From the NCBI RefSeq assembly GCF_019357415.1, contig NZ_CP048410.1, forward strand, positions 1,426,001 through 1,490,000: DNA of 64,000 nucleotides. The letters are read 5' to 3'. Below are positions 25,422 to 34,985 of the stretch, piece by piece. The notes beneath the pieces were generated by a model. That model did not search any database. It saw nothing but the letters and a program-made list of their open reading frames with translations, and was not told the DNA's origin. This stretch comes from Gramella sp. MT6. Its GTDB lineage: Bacteria; Bacteroidota; Bacteroidia; Flavobacteriales; Flavobacteriaceae. The translations under genes and the position numbers were made by a program. Each line of letters begins with the position of its first letter. The first letter of the stretch is position 1.

Positions 25422-26732
25422 ATGAAGGCTTTCATAATGCAAATATTTACCGGGTTAAGGATTCCAAATCCTCTGGAATGGGGAAGGCTGATCGCGGTCA
25501 CGGGTTCTTCCCAGGCACTAATTCAGTTGATAAGTTTTGCTAGTGGAATTCTTATCATCAGGTTTTTGCCTACTCAGGAGTATGCATTATACACTCTCGC
25601 AACGGCTATTTATACAAATATGATCATCCTTGCAGACAGTGGCATCAAAACCAGCGTAATGGCTGAAGGCGGAAAAGTTTGGCAAGACAAGAAGAAACTA
25701 GGTAAGGTGATTGCAACTGGCTTTGAGTTAAGAAAATTATTTGCAACCGTTAGTGTAATTTTATCTATACCCGTAATGCTTTATTTACTTAGGCATCATG
25801 GAGCAGATTGGTGGACAGCCATTGGGATTACACTTGCTATTTTACCAGCTTTTTTTGCGAGTTTATCTGGAACTTTATTGGAGATTATCCCAAAGCTGCA
25901 TCAAAGTATTCCCAGATTTCAAAAGATACAGATGATCGCAAGTGCTATAAGAGTGGCATTTATTCTAATAGCCCTGTATTTTTTTCCCTATACGATTTTG
26001 GCACTTCTAGGATATGGTTTATCCCAGATCTGGGCTAATAAAGAATTGAGGAAATTAGCAAATAGTTTTATTGAAATAAGTAAGCAGTCCAGTAAACTTG
26101 TTCGTAAAAGAATACTGGAGATGGTGAAAAGATTAATGCCTGAATCTATCTATCTCTGCATTTCAGGACAGATTACCGTTTGGTTGATTTCAATATTCGG
26201 AAGTACCCAGGCAGTTGCTCAGGTAGGCGCATTGGGAAGATTGGCAATGGCTTTAAGCTTCTTCGGAATAATGTTCGGGCTATTAATATCTCCACGATTC
26301 TCCAGATTGGCAAAAAATAAAGAATTGATCTTTAAGAGATTTGTTCAAATTCAAATAGGTCTTTTATTGTTAGGATTATTAATTATTAGTGGTACGTGGA
26401 TCTTTTCCTCCCAGATGCTTTGGGTTCTTGGAGAAGAATATTCAAACCTTGATTTTGAAATAATTCTTTTAATAATCGGGAATTTTATAGGACTACTGGC
26501 TGTTTCAAACTTCTATTTATGCACTAGCCGAGGGTGGGTTATAAATCCATTAATTTCAATTCCACTGAGTATGGCAGCCATTATAAGCGGAGCCATAATA
26601 TTCGATGTTTCCAGTCTTAGAGGAGTATTTTACTTCAACATTTATAATAATGTTGTAATGATGCTCCTGCATATTACCTACGGATTCCTAAGAATCTCGA
26701 AACTCGATCAAATAGCGGAAGTTAGAAATTAG
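25422..26732 (+). CDS. wzx: Wzx-type oligosaccharide flippase
   Basis: A 436-residue integral membrane protein with about 11-12 hydrophobic helices. Its opening segment (TGSSQALIQLISFASGILIIRFLP then TQEYALYTLA) is typical of the polysaccharide transport (PST/MOP) flippases. It should move the undecaprenyl-diphosphate-linked repeat unit to the periplasm, where the Wzy-like protein encoded at 30069 polymerises it. It lies 58 bp after the aminotransferase gene. The family call is by topology and N-terminal pattern; Wzx proteins are poorly conserved. Confidence 0.8.
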   Translation: MKAFIMQIFTGLRIPNPLEWGRLIAVTGSSQALIQLISFASGILIIRFLPTQEYALYTLATAIYTNMIILADSGIKTSVMAEGGKVWQDKKKLGKVIATGFELRKLFATVSVILSIPVMLYLLRHHGADWWTAIGITLAILPAFFASLSGTLLEIIPKLHQSIPRFQKIQMIASAIRVAFILIALYFFPYTILALLGYGLSQIWANKELRKLANSFIEISKQSSKLVRKRILEMVKRLMPESIYLCISGQITVWLISIFGSTQAVAQVGALGRLAMALSFFGIMFGLLISPRFSRLAKNKELIFKRFVQIQIGLLLLGLLIISGTWIFSSQMLWVLGEEYSNLDFEIILLIIGNFIGLLAVSNFYLCTSRGWVINPLISIPLSMAAIISGAIIFDVSSLRGVFYFNIYNNVVMMLLHITYGFLRISKLDQIAEVRN

Positions 26733-26824
26733 GAAAATTCTTGTGTTTTCTTCTACAAGTAAAAAAAGGCCTGAATAGGATTTATCAACTCCAGAAATAA
26801 TTCTTGCTAAGAAAATTTAATTCT

Positions 26825-27700
26825 ATGAAACTAGGAATTCTTGTAACCAATTATAATACCTGGAAACTCACTTCAAATTGTGTTGAGAACTGCTTAATTC
26901 ATGCAGATTCAAAAATTGATCAATTTGTGATTGTAGATGATTGTTCCTCAGAGGTTTTTGAAAATCAGTTTGATCATATTCATTTTATACAAAACCCAAG
27001 TAATCTTGGATTGATCAAATCCTTGAACAGAGGGTTAATAGAAATGAAAACAGATCTTATTTTGATTCTGGATTCAGATGCGTGGCCACTGGAGAAATAC
27101 ATTAAAAAGATAAAGGAATATTTTATTCAAAATCCCGCTGTAGGAATTGCAACGTTCCAGACTGAAAATTCAGAAGGGAAGCCTTCAGATTCATTCGAGG
27201 CAGAACCAGGAGCTCTTAGCCTGATATTAGGACAGCAGTTATATCGTTTATACTTAAAGAAATTTTTAAAGAATCCGAAGGAAATCAATGTTTTCACCTG
27301 TGCCATGGTTATTAGAAAAGAGGTGCTGGAAGATATTGGACTTTTCGATGAAAATTTTGATTGGCTTGAGCTTGACCATGATATATGTATGCGTGCTTCA
27401 AGGAAAGGATGGAAGATAGATATCATGCCAATTAGAGCTTTCCACAAAGGGAGCGGAACTCCACAAAATGTTGGACACAGGGTTGTTAGATTTTATAAGA
27501 ATCGATGGTATTTGCTTAGAAAATTCAAAAAGATCAGATTGGAAAACCTGACTGCTTATTTAATTAGTTTCAGGCTTGGAATAGAGTTCGTAGCCCTTTG
27601 GACTATTGGTGCTCTTTATTATCAAGACCTTGAAAAGGTAAGGGACAAAGCTTACAGTCGTAGAAAGATGATCAAATACTTCCTTCTAGCAAAATGGTAA
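26825..27700 (+). CDS. Family 2 glycosyltransferase
   Basis: A 291-residue GT-A glycosyltransferase. I use the ATG at 26825 (MKLGILVTNYN), because the frame upstream to 26804 would need a TTG start. Visible motifs are VDDCSSE, the metal-binding ILDSDAWP (DxD) and ELDHDICMRASRKGW near the catalytic base. The layout is that of rhamnosyltransferase-like GT2 enzymes (WbbL/RfbF type). A hydrophobic stretch near the C-terminus may touch the membrane. It probably adds one sugar of the repeat unit; donor and acceptor are unknown. Confidence 0.85.
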   Translation: MKLGILVTNYNTWKLTSNCVENCLIHADSKIDQFVIVDDCSSEVFENQFDHIHFIQNPSNLGLIKSLNRGLIEMKTDLILILDSDAWPLEKYIKKIKEYFIQNPAVGIATFQTENSEGKPSDSFEAEPGALSLILGQQLYRLYLKKFLKNPKEINVFTCAMVIRKEVLEDIGLFDENFDWLELDHDICMRASRKGWKIDIMPIRAFHKGSGTPQNVGHRVVRFYKNRWYLLRKFKKIRLENLTAYLISFRLGIEFVALWTIGALYYQDLEKVRDKAYSRRKMIKYFLLAKW

Positions 27701-27721
27701 AATTTAAATAGGGCCTGTAAA

Positions 27722-28786
27722 ATGGAACTTAAAATATTATTTATATCTCATAATTTCAGTCCTTTTATAGGTGGTATAGAAGTTATATCTGAGGTGCTCG
27801 CGAATTCCTTCGTAAGAAAAGGCCATAAAGTACATTTACTCACCTGGTCTAAAGATAATAGTGGGAAAACCTACCCCTATAAAGTAATTAGAGACCCTAA
27901 TGTCATAACTCTATTTAAGGAGCATCGCTGGGCAGACGTGGTATTTGAAAATAATCCATGTTTAAGACTTTCGTGGCCGCGTTTATTCTTCAAAAAACCA
28001 TCGGTGATTTCTTTACAAACATGGGTTTCCAGAATAAATGGAAGTATAAGTCTTAAGGATAAAATAAAATTGAAATGGTTAAAAAAGGCAAATAAGGTTA
28101 TCTCCTGCAGTACAGCAATAAGGAATCGTTGTTTTCCAGAATCCGTTGTTATTCAGAATCCTTACCGGGAAAACATTTTTCATATTAAACCCGAAATATC
28201 TAGGGATAAGGAGTTTATTTTTCTAGGTCGGATGGTATCTGATAAAGGAGCAGAACTTGCCATAAAGGCCTTTAGTAAGTTTTTTCATGATAAAAAAAAT
28301 TCACCAGATCTAAAATTAACCATGGTAGGAGATGGTCCTGAAAGGAAATATCTGGAAAAACTTGTAGATAATTTCAAACTTAATAACAGTGTGAAATTTA
28401 CTGGACCTCTTTGTGGCGAGCAGTTAGTAAGTTGTCTAAACGAGCATAAATTCTTACTTGTACCTTCAGTCTGGGAAGAGCCTTTCGGTGTTGTTGTATT
28501 AGAAGGAATGGCATGTGGTTGTATCCCAATAGTTTCAGATGGCGGAGGGCTACCTGAAGCAATAGGAAATGGAGGCCTTATTTTTAAAAGAGGCAATCTG
28601 GATCATCTTTATGATTGCATGCAAAATGTGATTGGAAATAGATTGCTTCAGGAACAGTATCGGTCACAGGCTGAAAACCATTTGATGAGACATCGGTCTT
28701 CAATAATAGCACAGAAGTATATTGAGGTAATAGAATATACCTTCAAAAATTATCAACTGACTAATTTTCAGGAGATCTCTATCTAG
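27722..28786 (+). CDS. Family 4 glycosyltransferase (paralogue of the gene at 31470)
   Basis: A 354-residue GT-B enzyme. The N-terminal SHNFSPFIGGIEVISEVLA is the acceptor-side glycine-rich loop. The donor-side motifs are FLGRMVSDKGAELAIKAF and EEPFGVVVLEGMACGC, containing the E-x7-E pair of GT4. Length and sequence closely match the product of the gene at 31470 (also 354 residues), so the two arose by duplication. It starts 21 bp after the preceding GT2 gene. Role in repeat-unit assembly is inferred from context. Confidence 0.87.
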   Translation: MELKILFISHNFSPFIGGIEVISEVLANSFVRKGHKVHLLTWSKDNSGKTYPYKVIRDPNVITLFKEHRWADVVFENNPCLRLSWPRLFFKKPSVISLQTWVSRINGSISLKDKIKLKWLKKANKVISCSTAIRNRCFPESVVIQNPYRENIFHIKPEISRDKEFIFLGRMVSDKGAELAIKAFSKFFHDKKNSPDLKLTMVGDGPERKYLEKLVDNFKLNNSVKFTGPLCGEQLVSCLNEHKFLLVPSVWEEPFGVVVLEGMACGCIPIVSDGGGLPEAIGNGGLIFKRGNLDHLYDCMQNVIGNRLLQEQYRSQAENHLMRHRSSIIAQKYIEVIEYTFKNYQLTNFQEISI

Positions 28787-28811
28787 CTTTTTATTTTAAA
28801 ATCAGAATTCA

Positions 28812-30056
28812 ATGAAATTAATTCTATCACACCCAACTGGTAATGCATTTGTTAGGGCAGCAGCCAATGGTTTTCTTAATGAGAATATACTGTTGAACTT
28901 CAATACTTCTGTTGCATCTTTTCCAGGTAGTTTGGTAGATAGACTGGGAGGTATAGGTCCATTATCTGAGATCCGTAGAAGGCGTTTTGATACCCGGTTA
29001 AAACCTATTACAAATATTTGGCCTTGGATGGAACTGGGTCGACTTGCAGCAACAAGAATAGGATTAAAATCTCTGGTTGAACATGAACACGGAATTTTTT
29101 GTGTAGATGCTATTTATAAATTTCAGGATAAGAAGGTAGCCAATATAATAAATCAGTTAGGCTCTAATAAAGCTAATATAATATATGCATATGAAGATGG
29201 TGCGGTTTCCTCCTTTATGGCGGCTAAAGAAAACGGTCTTGAATGTGTTTATGATCTGCCAATCGGATATTGGAGGGCTGCAAGAGAATTAATGGGGAAA
29301 GAAAAGAATTTGAGACCAGAGTGGGCAAAAACGATTTTAGGATTTAATGACTCTGATACAAAACTTGCAAAAAAAGATCTTGAAATTGAGATGGCAGATT
29401 TAATTATTGTTGCCAGCAAGTTTACAGCAGAAACCTTGAAGTTATATCCGGGAACTTTACCTCCGGTGAAAATAGTCCCATATGCTTTTCCTGAAGTCGG
29501 TAAACCTAAAAACTATTCCAGACCAAATAAAAATAGACCATTAAAGCTACTTTTTGTTGGAGGACTATCTCAAAGGAAAGGCATTGCCTATCTATTTGAA
29601 GCAATGGAGGAGTTAAGATTAAATGTAGAGTTAACGATAGTTGGTCAAAAATCTGTTCCAGATTGCCAGGTTTTAAATGAATCACTTCATAAATACAATT
29701 GGATTTCCAGTTTGCCACATGATAAGGTTCTTGAGCTAATGAGAGAAAATGATGTACTGGTATTTCCCAGTTTATTTGAAGGTTTTGGACTTGTTATCAC
29801 CGAAGCTATGTCGCAGGGAACCCCGGTTATTACTACTAACCGTACCGCAGGTCCAGATTTAATAACCCACGGAGAAAACGGGTGGATCATAGAAGCTGGA
29901 TCAACTAAGGCAATTAAAGAAATTATTGAACATATCAGTTTAAACCCAGGTATTATTGAAAGAGCAGGAAAAGCGGCACTTGAGACAGCGAAAAAAAGGT
30001 CCTGGAATACCTATGGCAAGGAACTAGCCGATGCCGTAATAAGGAGTTTTAACTGA
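28812..30056 (+). CDS. Family 4 glycosyltransferase
   Basis: A 414-residue GT-B enzyme. The C-terminal half carries LLFVGGLSQRKGIAYLFEAM and SLFEGFGLVITEAMSQGTPVI, the retaining GT4 signature with its Glu pair. The N-terminal half (SHPTGNAFVRAAANGFL) is unlike that of the neighbouring GT4 genes, so the acceptor probably differs. It lies 12 bp before the polymerase-like gene. Substrate unknown. Confidence 0.85.
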   Translation: MKLILSHPTGNAFVRAAANGFLNENILLNFNTSVASFPGSLVDRLGGIGPLSEIRRRRFDTRLKPITNIWPWMELGRLAATRIGLKSLVEHEHGIFCVDAIYKFQDKKVANIINQLGSNKANIIYAYEDGAVSSFMAAKENGLECVYDLPIGYWRAARELMGKEKNLRPEWAKTILGFNDSDTKLAKKDLEIEMADLIIVASKFTAETLKLYPGTLPPVKIVPYAFPEVGKPKNYSRPNKNRPLKLLFVGGLSQRKGIAYLFEAMEELRLNVELTIVGQKSVPDCQVLNESLHKYNWISSLPHDKVLELMRENDVLVFPSLFEGFGLVITEAMSQGTPVITTNRTAGPDLITHGENGWIIEAGSTKAIKEIIEHISLNPGIIERAGKAALETAKKRSWNTYGKELADAVIRSFN

Positions 30057-30068
30057 GAAAATTATTAA

Positions 30069-31424
30069 ATGTCAGAATACACCAAACCTAACCTGGGGAG
30101 TCTGGATAGAATAAGGTCAGGAATTCTTGATTCTTATTCTTATAGTCCTACAGTAGCTTCAGATATAGACTTATTATATAAAAGGGGCGTATGGTTGTAT
30201 TTCTGGTTATTAATTTTTGAAGGAGCTCTTCGAAAATGGATTCTACCTGGCCTTGCGGAACCTTTGCTCGTAGTTAGGGATCCATTAGCCATTTGGTTAA
30301 TATATAAGTGTTTCACAAATAATATATGGCGACCTAACAATTATGTGGTCGTAATGTGGGGACTTACTATTTTATCCTTAGCCATTACGATGATCATGGG
30401 ACATGGAAATCTGGTTGTAGCTATCTACGGATTTAGAATTATGGCAATTCATTTTCCTTTAATTTTTGTAATAGGAAAGATTTTCAATAAAAATGATGTA
30501 ATAGAACTAGGTAGAATAATGTTATGGACCACAATCGCTATGACAATTCTAGTGGGAATCCAGTTCTACAGCCCGCAATCTGCATGGGTCAATATTGGGG
30601 TTGGAGGCGATACACAAGGTTCTGGTTTCAGTGGTGCTGCAGGCTTTTATAGAGTACCCGGTACCTTTTCTTTTACTAACGGATTGTCTTTGTTCTACGG
30701 GTTTTCGGCAGCCTACATTTTTTATTTCTGGGCTTCTTTAGGAGTGGTTAAAGTCAATAAATTAATATTGATAATCTCGAGTGTTGCGCTATTAGCGGCA
30801 ATTCCATTAAGCATAAGCAGGGGAGTTTTGATGGAGATTATTCTTTCGGCCATTTTTATGTTTGCGATAGTTGGTAAGGATCCCAGGACGATAAAATCCA
30901 TAATCGCGGTGGTTATAGCAAGTGTAGGACTTTTTTTTGCATTGGGAAATTTCAGTTTTTTTGAAACAGCATCATCCGCATTTGTTGAAAGATTTAATGT
31001 TGCCAGTTCAGTTGAAGGGGGACTTGAAGGGACATTATTAGATAGGTTTCTCGGAGGCTTATATATGGCGGTAACCGATGCTAACGCTTCATTTACAGGA
31101 CTGGGATTAGGAATGGGAACTAATGCCGGAGCAAAAATGATGTTGGGCAGGCGTGAATTTCTTATTGCTGAAGGTGAGTGGGGCCGTTTGATTGGTGAGA
31201 TGGGATTTATCCTGGGGGTTATAGCTATTCTAATTCGGGGAAGTTTAGTTATCCAAATGCTGAAAAAATCTTGGTCCGCAATAAAGCTGGAAAATAAATT
31301 GCCTTGGATGTTAATGAGTTTTGGAGCAGTTAATATTTTACAGGGCCAATGGGCTCAACCTACCGCTCTTGGCTTTAGCGCACTAATAGGCGGGCTGGTA
31401 ATAGCTTCACTAAATGAAGATTAA
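30069..31424 (+). CDS. wzy: Wzy-like polysaccharide polymerase / O-antigen ligase family
   Basis: A 451-residue membrane protein with roughly ten to twelve hydrophobic helices and a larger extracytoplasmic loop (about 165-215 and again near 310-370) containing Arg and Gly residues (YRVPGTFSF, LGLGMGTNAGA). This pattern resembles the O-antigen ligase/Wzy family. It is the only polymerase candidate in the locus and would join repeat units delivered by the Wzx-like flippase. Wzy proteins are assigned by topology and context, so the symbol is provisional. Confidence 0.72.
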   Translation: MSEYTKPNLGSLDRIRSGILDSYSYSPTVASDIDLLYKRGVWLYFWLLIFEGALRKWILPGLAEPLLVVRDPLAIWLIYKCFTNNIWRPNNYVVVMWGLTILSLAITMIMGHGNLVVAIYGFRIMAIHFPLIFVIGKIFNKNDVIELGRIMLWTTIAMTILVGIQFYSPQSAWVNIGVGGDTQGSGFSGAAGFYRVPGTFSFTNGLSLFYGFSAAYIFYFWASLGVVKVNKLILIISSVALLAAIPLSISRGVLMEIILSAIFMFAIVGKDPRTIKSIIAVVIASVGLFFALGNFSFFETASSAFVERFNVASSVEGGLEGTLLDRFLGGLYMAVTDANASFTGLGLGMGTNAGAKMMLGRREFLIAEGEWGRLIGEMGFILGVIAILIRGSLVIQMLKKSWSAIKLENKLPWMLMSFGAVNILQGQWAQPTALGFSALIGGLVIASLNED

Positions 31425-31469
31425 ACATACTAATGTCTTAAAATTTAATCATCATTTTAGTTTCTAAAA

Positions 31470-32534
31470 ATGCCATTAAAGATCTTATTGCTTTCTAATA
31501 ATTTTTATCCTTTTATAGGCGGAATTGAGGTTAATTCCGAAATTCTGGCAAAGGCTTTTGTGGAACATGGACATGAAGTTTGTGTGCTTACATGGTCTCG
31601 TGATCCAACTAAAAAAGAATTTCCATTTGAGGTTGTTAGATCACCGGGCTATTCTCAACTTCTAAAAGTGCATTCATGGGCAGATATTGTTTTTGAAAAT
31701 AATCCCTGTCTCAGGCTAGCCTGGCCGGCAATAATATTTGGAAAGCCATCCATTGTAGCACTAAATACCTGGATCTCGCAGGAGGATGGTAATAATAAGA
31801 TACAAGAGAAACTAAAGGTGCTATGGTTAAAACGAGCTAAAAAAGTAATAGCAGTAAGCCATGCTTTACGAAAAGTGATATTCCCATCTGCTACGGTTAT
31901 TGTGAATCCATACCGGATGAACTTATTCAAAGTAATGCCGGAAGTGAAAAGGACAAAAGACTTCGTTTTCCTAGGTAGACTGGTTTCAGATAAAGGCGCT
32001 GATATGGCTATTCGAGCCATCTATAGTTTGAAAAAAACAGTATCTGTAGAAAAAAACCTTGGAGTTGAGCCAAATTTAACAATTATAGGAGAAGGGGAAG
32101 AAAGGCAAAATCTTGAAGAATTAGTAAGGAACCTGGAGTTAAAAGATAATGTACTATTTAAAGGTTTCCTAAGAGGTGATGATCTGGTTAAATGTTTAAA
32201 CCACCACCGGTTCATATTTATTCCTTCAATTTGGGAAGAGCCATTTGGAATGGTAGCATTAGAAGGTATGGCTTGCGGCTGTTTGCCCATAGCTTCAGAT
32301 GGTGGAGGACTTCCTGAAGCGGTTGGAAGAGCAGGCATAATATTTACTAAAGGAGACTTGGATGATCTTCTTAAACAGACATTAGAGATTTTGCGAAATC
32401 CAGATAAAGAGGAGGAATACAGAAATGAGATCAAGCAGCATTTAGCCTACCACCAATCGAATCTTGTCACAAAACGTTATTTAGATATCATTGATGGCGT
32501 TACTTCAGGGAAAAAGTTACCTGATACGAGATAA
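31470..32534 (+). CDS. Family 4 glycosyltransferase (paralogue of the gene at 27722)
   Basis: A 354-residue GT-B enzyme that matches the protein encoded at 27722 from end to end: SNNFYPFIGGIEVNSEILA, ADIVFENNPCLRLAWP, FLGRLVSDKGADMAIRAI and EEPFGMVALEGMACGC all have near-identical counterparts there. The pair flanks an unrelated GT4 gene and the wzy-like gene. Shared acceptor features are likely and the donor may differ. It is probably cotranscribed with the flanking genes (45- and 37-bp gaps). Confidence 0.87.
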   Translation: MPLKILLLSNNFYPFIGGIEVNSEILAKAFVEHGHEVCVLTWSRDPTKKEFPFEVVRSPGYSQLLKVHSWADIVFENNPCLRLAWPAIIFGKPSIVALNTWISQEDGNNKIQEKLKVLWLKRAKKVIAVSHALRKVIFPSATVIVNPYRMNLFKVMPEVKRTKDFVFLGRLVSDKGADMAIRAIYSLKKTVSVEKNLGVEPNLTIIGEGEERQNLEELVRNLELKDNVLFKGFLRGDDLVKCLNHHRFIFIPSIWEEPFGMVALEGMACGCLPIASDGGGLPEAVGRAGIIFTKGDLDDLLKQTLEILRNPDKEEEYRNEIKQHLAYHQSNLVTKRYLDIIDGVTSGKKLPDTR

Positions 32535-32571
32535 TTGGTCTTACTAGTTTGTAGAAGATTCAGTTAAAATT

Positions 32572-33744
32572 ATGCATATCGTAATATTTATTCATCCAGA
32601 TTTTAAAAACTCACAGAGTATGCCCAGGTATGCAAATATGTTAGCAGAAGGCATGAGAAAAAAGGATCATGAGGTAGAAATTTGGACGGCAAAAAGATAT
32701 TTCCATAAAATACCTGGACCTGATTTTATGAAGAAATGGTTAGGCTATTTAGATCAATTTATTCTCTTTCCGGTTGAGGTAAAAATGAAACTTATAAAAT
32801 GTTCCTCTAACACCCTTTATGTATTTGCAGACCATGCATTAGGTCCCTGGATATCGCTAGTTTCAAAAAGGCCGTTCGTGGTACATTGTCATGATTTTCT
32901 TGCCCAAAGGTCGGCTCTTGGTGAGATCCCGGAAAATGCGACGAAAGTTTCAGGTAAATTATACCAAAAACTGATAAGGAAGGGCTATAAAAAAGGAGTA
33001 AATTTTATTTCAGTTTCAGAAAAGACAAGGCAGGATCTGCATAGTTTTTTAAACTTCGAGCCGAGACTATCAAAGGTTGTTTATAATGGACTTAATCAAG
33101 ATTTTAAACCTGGAAATATTGAAAAAGCTCGAAAGGAGCTCGGGAAGAAGTTGAATTTAGAACTTAGATCAGGTTTTATATTACATGTTGGAGGAAATCA
33201 ATTTTACAAGAACAGGAAAGGTGTAATCGAAATTTATGATGCTTGGCGTAAAATCTCTGCTAAAGATTTACCTCTATTAATGATAGGTTCTGTACCAACT
33301 AAAGAACTAATGGCTCTTAAAGAGAACAGTCATTATTCTAAATCCATTTTTTTCCTTTCAGATATTTCAGATGAATATTTAAGACTTAGTTATCAGGGTG
33401 CTTTTCTTTTATTATTTCCATCCCTGGAAGAAGGTTTCGGATGGCCAATCGCTGAAGCTATGGCAAGCGGATGTCCTGTTATCACCACGGGAGAAGCTCC
33501 TATGACTGAAGTTGGAGGTAATGCATGCAATTATATTCCAAGGATGCCTAAAGATTTAGATTTAATTAAATCCTGGGCAAGATATTGTGCCAAAATTGTA
33601 CATGAGGTTACAGACATGCCGTTAGAAAAACGAGAAAAGCTTATTGCCGATGGAATCGAATATGCAAAACGTTTTGATTCAAATATAGCGCTTGAAAAAA
33701 TTGAATCCATTTATAAAGAGGTCCACCAAATGCACCAGATATGA
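32572..33744 (+). CDS. Family 4 glycosyltransferase, mannosyltransferase-like
   Basis: A 390-residue GT-B enzyme. The N-terminal FIHPDFKNSQSMPRYANMLAEG is the acceptor loop. ILHVGGNQFYKNRKGVIEIY and SLEEGFGWPIAEAMASGCPVI carry the donor-side GT4 features, including the Glu pair. The pattern EEGFGWPIAEAMASG is common in mannosyl- and related transferases, but the donor cannot be fixed. It overlaps the next gene by 4 bp (ATGA), implying translational coupling. Confidence 0.83.
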   Translation: MHIVIFIHPDFKNSQSMPRYANMLAEGMRKKDHEVEIWTAKRYFHKIPGPDFMKKWLGYLDQFILFPVEVKMKLIKCSSNTLYVFADHALGPWISLVSKRPFVVHCHDFLAQRSALGEIPENATKVSGKLYQKLIRKGYKKGVNFISVSEKTRQDLHSFLNFEPRLSKVVYNGLNQDFKPGNIEKARKELGKKLNLELRSGFILHVGGNQFYKNRKGVIEIYDAWRKISAKDLPLLMIGSVPTKELMALKENSHYSKSIFFLSDISDEYLRLSYQGAFLLLFPSLEEGFGWPIAEAMASGCPVITTGEAPMTEVGGNACNYIPRMPKDLDLIKSWARYCAKIVHEVTDMPLEKREKLIADGIEYAKRFDSNIALEKIESIYKEVHQMHQI

Positions 33745-34967
33745 GAATTCTGAGAGTAATAGCAACCATGGATCCTAGAAGTGGAGGTCCCTGTGAGGGG
33801 ATTAGAAATAGTATTCCTGTGCAGAAAAAGTTCGGAATAGAGAATGAGGTACTCAGTTTTGATTCCGAAGGGGAGGATTTTATAAATAGCAGTAAATTTA
33901 AAATACATGCAATAGGTCCCGCTAAAGCACCTTATGCATATTGTGCTGGTCTTAAAGGCTGGTTAGAAGAAAACATTGAAAGCTTTAATGTTGTCATTAT
34001 TCATGGCTTATGGCTTTATAATAGCTATGGTACTTATAAATTATGGAAAGGTTTAAAGAAAAAGAATAAGAAGGTTCCTGGACTTTTCGTGATGCCACAC
34101 GGAATGCTAGATCCATATTTTCAACGATCGAAAACCAGAAGATTCAAAGCTTTAAGAAACTTAATTTTCTGGAAATTAATAGAAAAGCGAGTAGTTAATG
34201 GAGCTGATGGGTTATTGTTCACCTGTGAACAAGAATTGTTACTAGCCAAGGAAACCTTTAAAGGTTATAATCCAAAAGCAGTATTTAATGTAGGCTACGG
34301 CCTACAAGCTCCTCCTTCAAAAAAAATAAAATTTTTAGAAGCTTTTCTAGAGAAATGTCCCGAAATAAAGGGTAAATCATATTGGTTATTCCTCAGCAGA
34401 ATCCATCCGAAAAAGGGAGTGGACCTATTAATAAAGGCATATCTAAAACTCAAAAAAGAGGTTGAAGAAATTCCAGATATGGTAATTGCTGGCCCAGGCC
34501 TGGAGACACCTTTTGGTAAAGAAATTCAAAAATTAGGAACACATTCAAGTATTCATTTTCCAGGAATGCTAAAAGGGAAGGCAAAATGGGGTGCTTTTCA
34601 TTTCTCTGAGGCATTTATCCTTCCTAGCCATCAGGAGAATTTCGGTATAGCCGTCGTTGAAGCAATGGCCTGTACAAAACCAGTTCTAATAACCGATCAA
34701 ATAAATATCTGGAAAGAAATTGAAACCGGAAACGGAGGATTTATTTCTAAGGACACTGAGGAAGGTATTTTCCAAATGTTAAAAAAATGGTACAATCTTT
34801 CAGATCTGACCAAAGCGGAAATAAGTTTAAATGCCTATAAAGTTTACAGGGATAAGTTCTCTATTGAAAAAACAGCATTGAAAATGGTTGAATGCGTACA
34901 GGATAACAAAAGTTCAGGGATGGCATTCTTTAATAAAAGAGATCAGGTTTACCAGGCGAGGGTTTAA
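33741..34967 (+). CDS. Family 4 glycosyltransferase
   Basis: A 408-residue GT-B enzyme. It starts RILRVIATMDPRSGGPCEGIR, has VIIHGLWLYNSYGTYK and MPHGMLDPYF in the N-terminal domain, and FLSRIHPKKGVDLLIKAY plus PSHQENFGIAVVEAMACTKPV in the donor domain. The 'HGLW...PHGMLDP' pattern is typical of WbuB/WcaI-like GT4 enzymes in capsule loci. Overlap with the preceding gene is 4 bp. It probably adds one sugar of the repeat unit. Confidence 0.85.
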   Translation: MRILRVIATMDPRSGGPCEGIRNSIPVQKKFGIENEVLSFDSEGEDFINSSKFKIHAIGPAKAPYAYCAGLKGWLEENIESFNVVIIHGLWLYNSYGTYKLWKGLKKKNKKVPGLFVMPHGMLDPYFQRSKTRRFKALRNLIFWKLIEKRVVNGADGLLFTCEQELLLAKETFKGYNPKAVFNVGYGLQAPPSKKIKFLEAFLEKCPEIKGKSYWLFLSRIHPKKGVDLLIKAYLKLKKEVEEIPDMVIAGPGLETPFGKEIQKLGTHSSIHFPGMLKGKAKWGAFHFSEAFILPSHQENFGIAVVEAMACTKPVLITDQINIWKEIETGNGGFISKDTEEGIFQMLKKWYNLSDLTKAEISLNAYKVYRDKFSIEKTALKMVECVQDNKSSGMAFFNKRDQVYQARV

Positions 34968-34985
34968 GGATTTATTTATTTAAAA

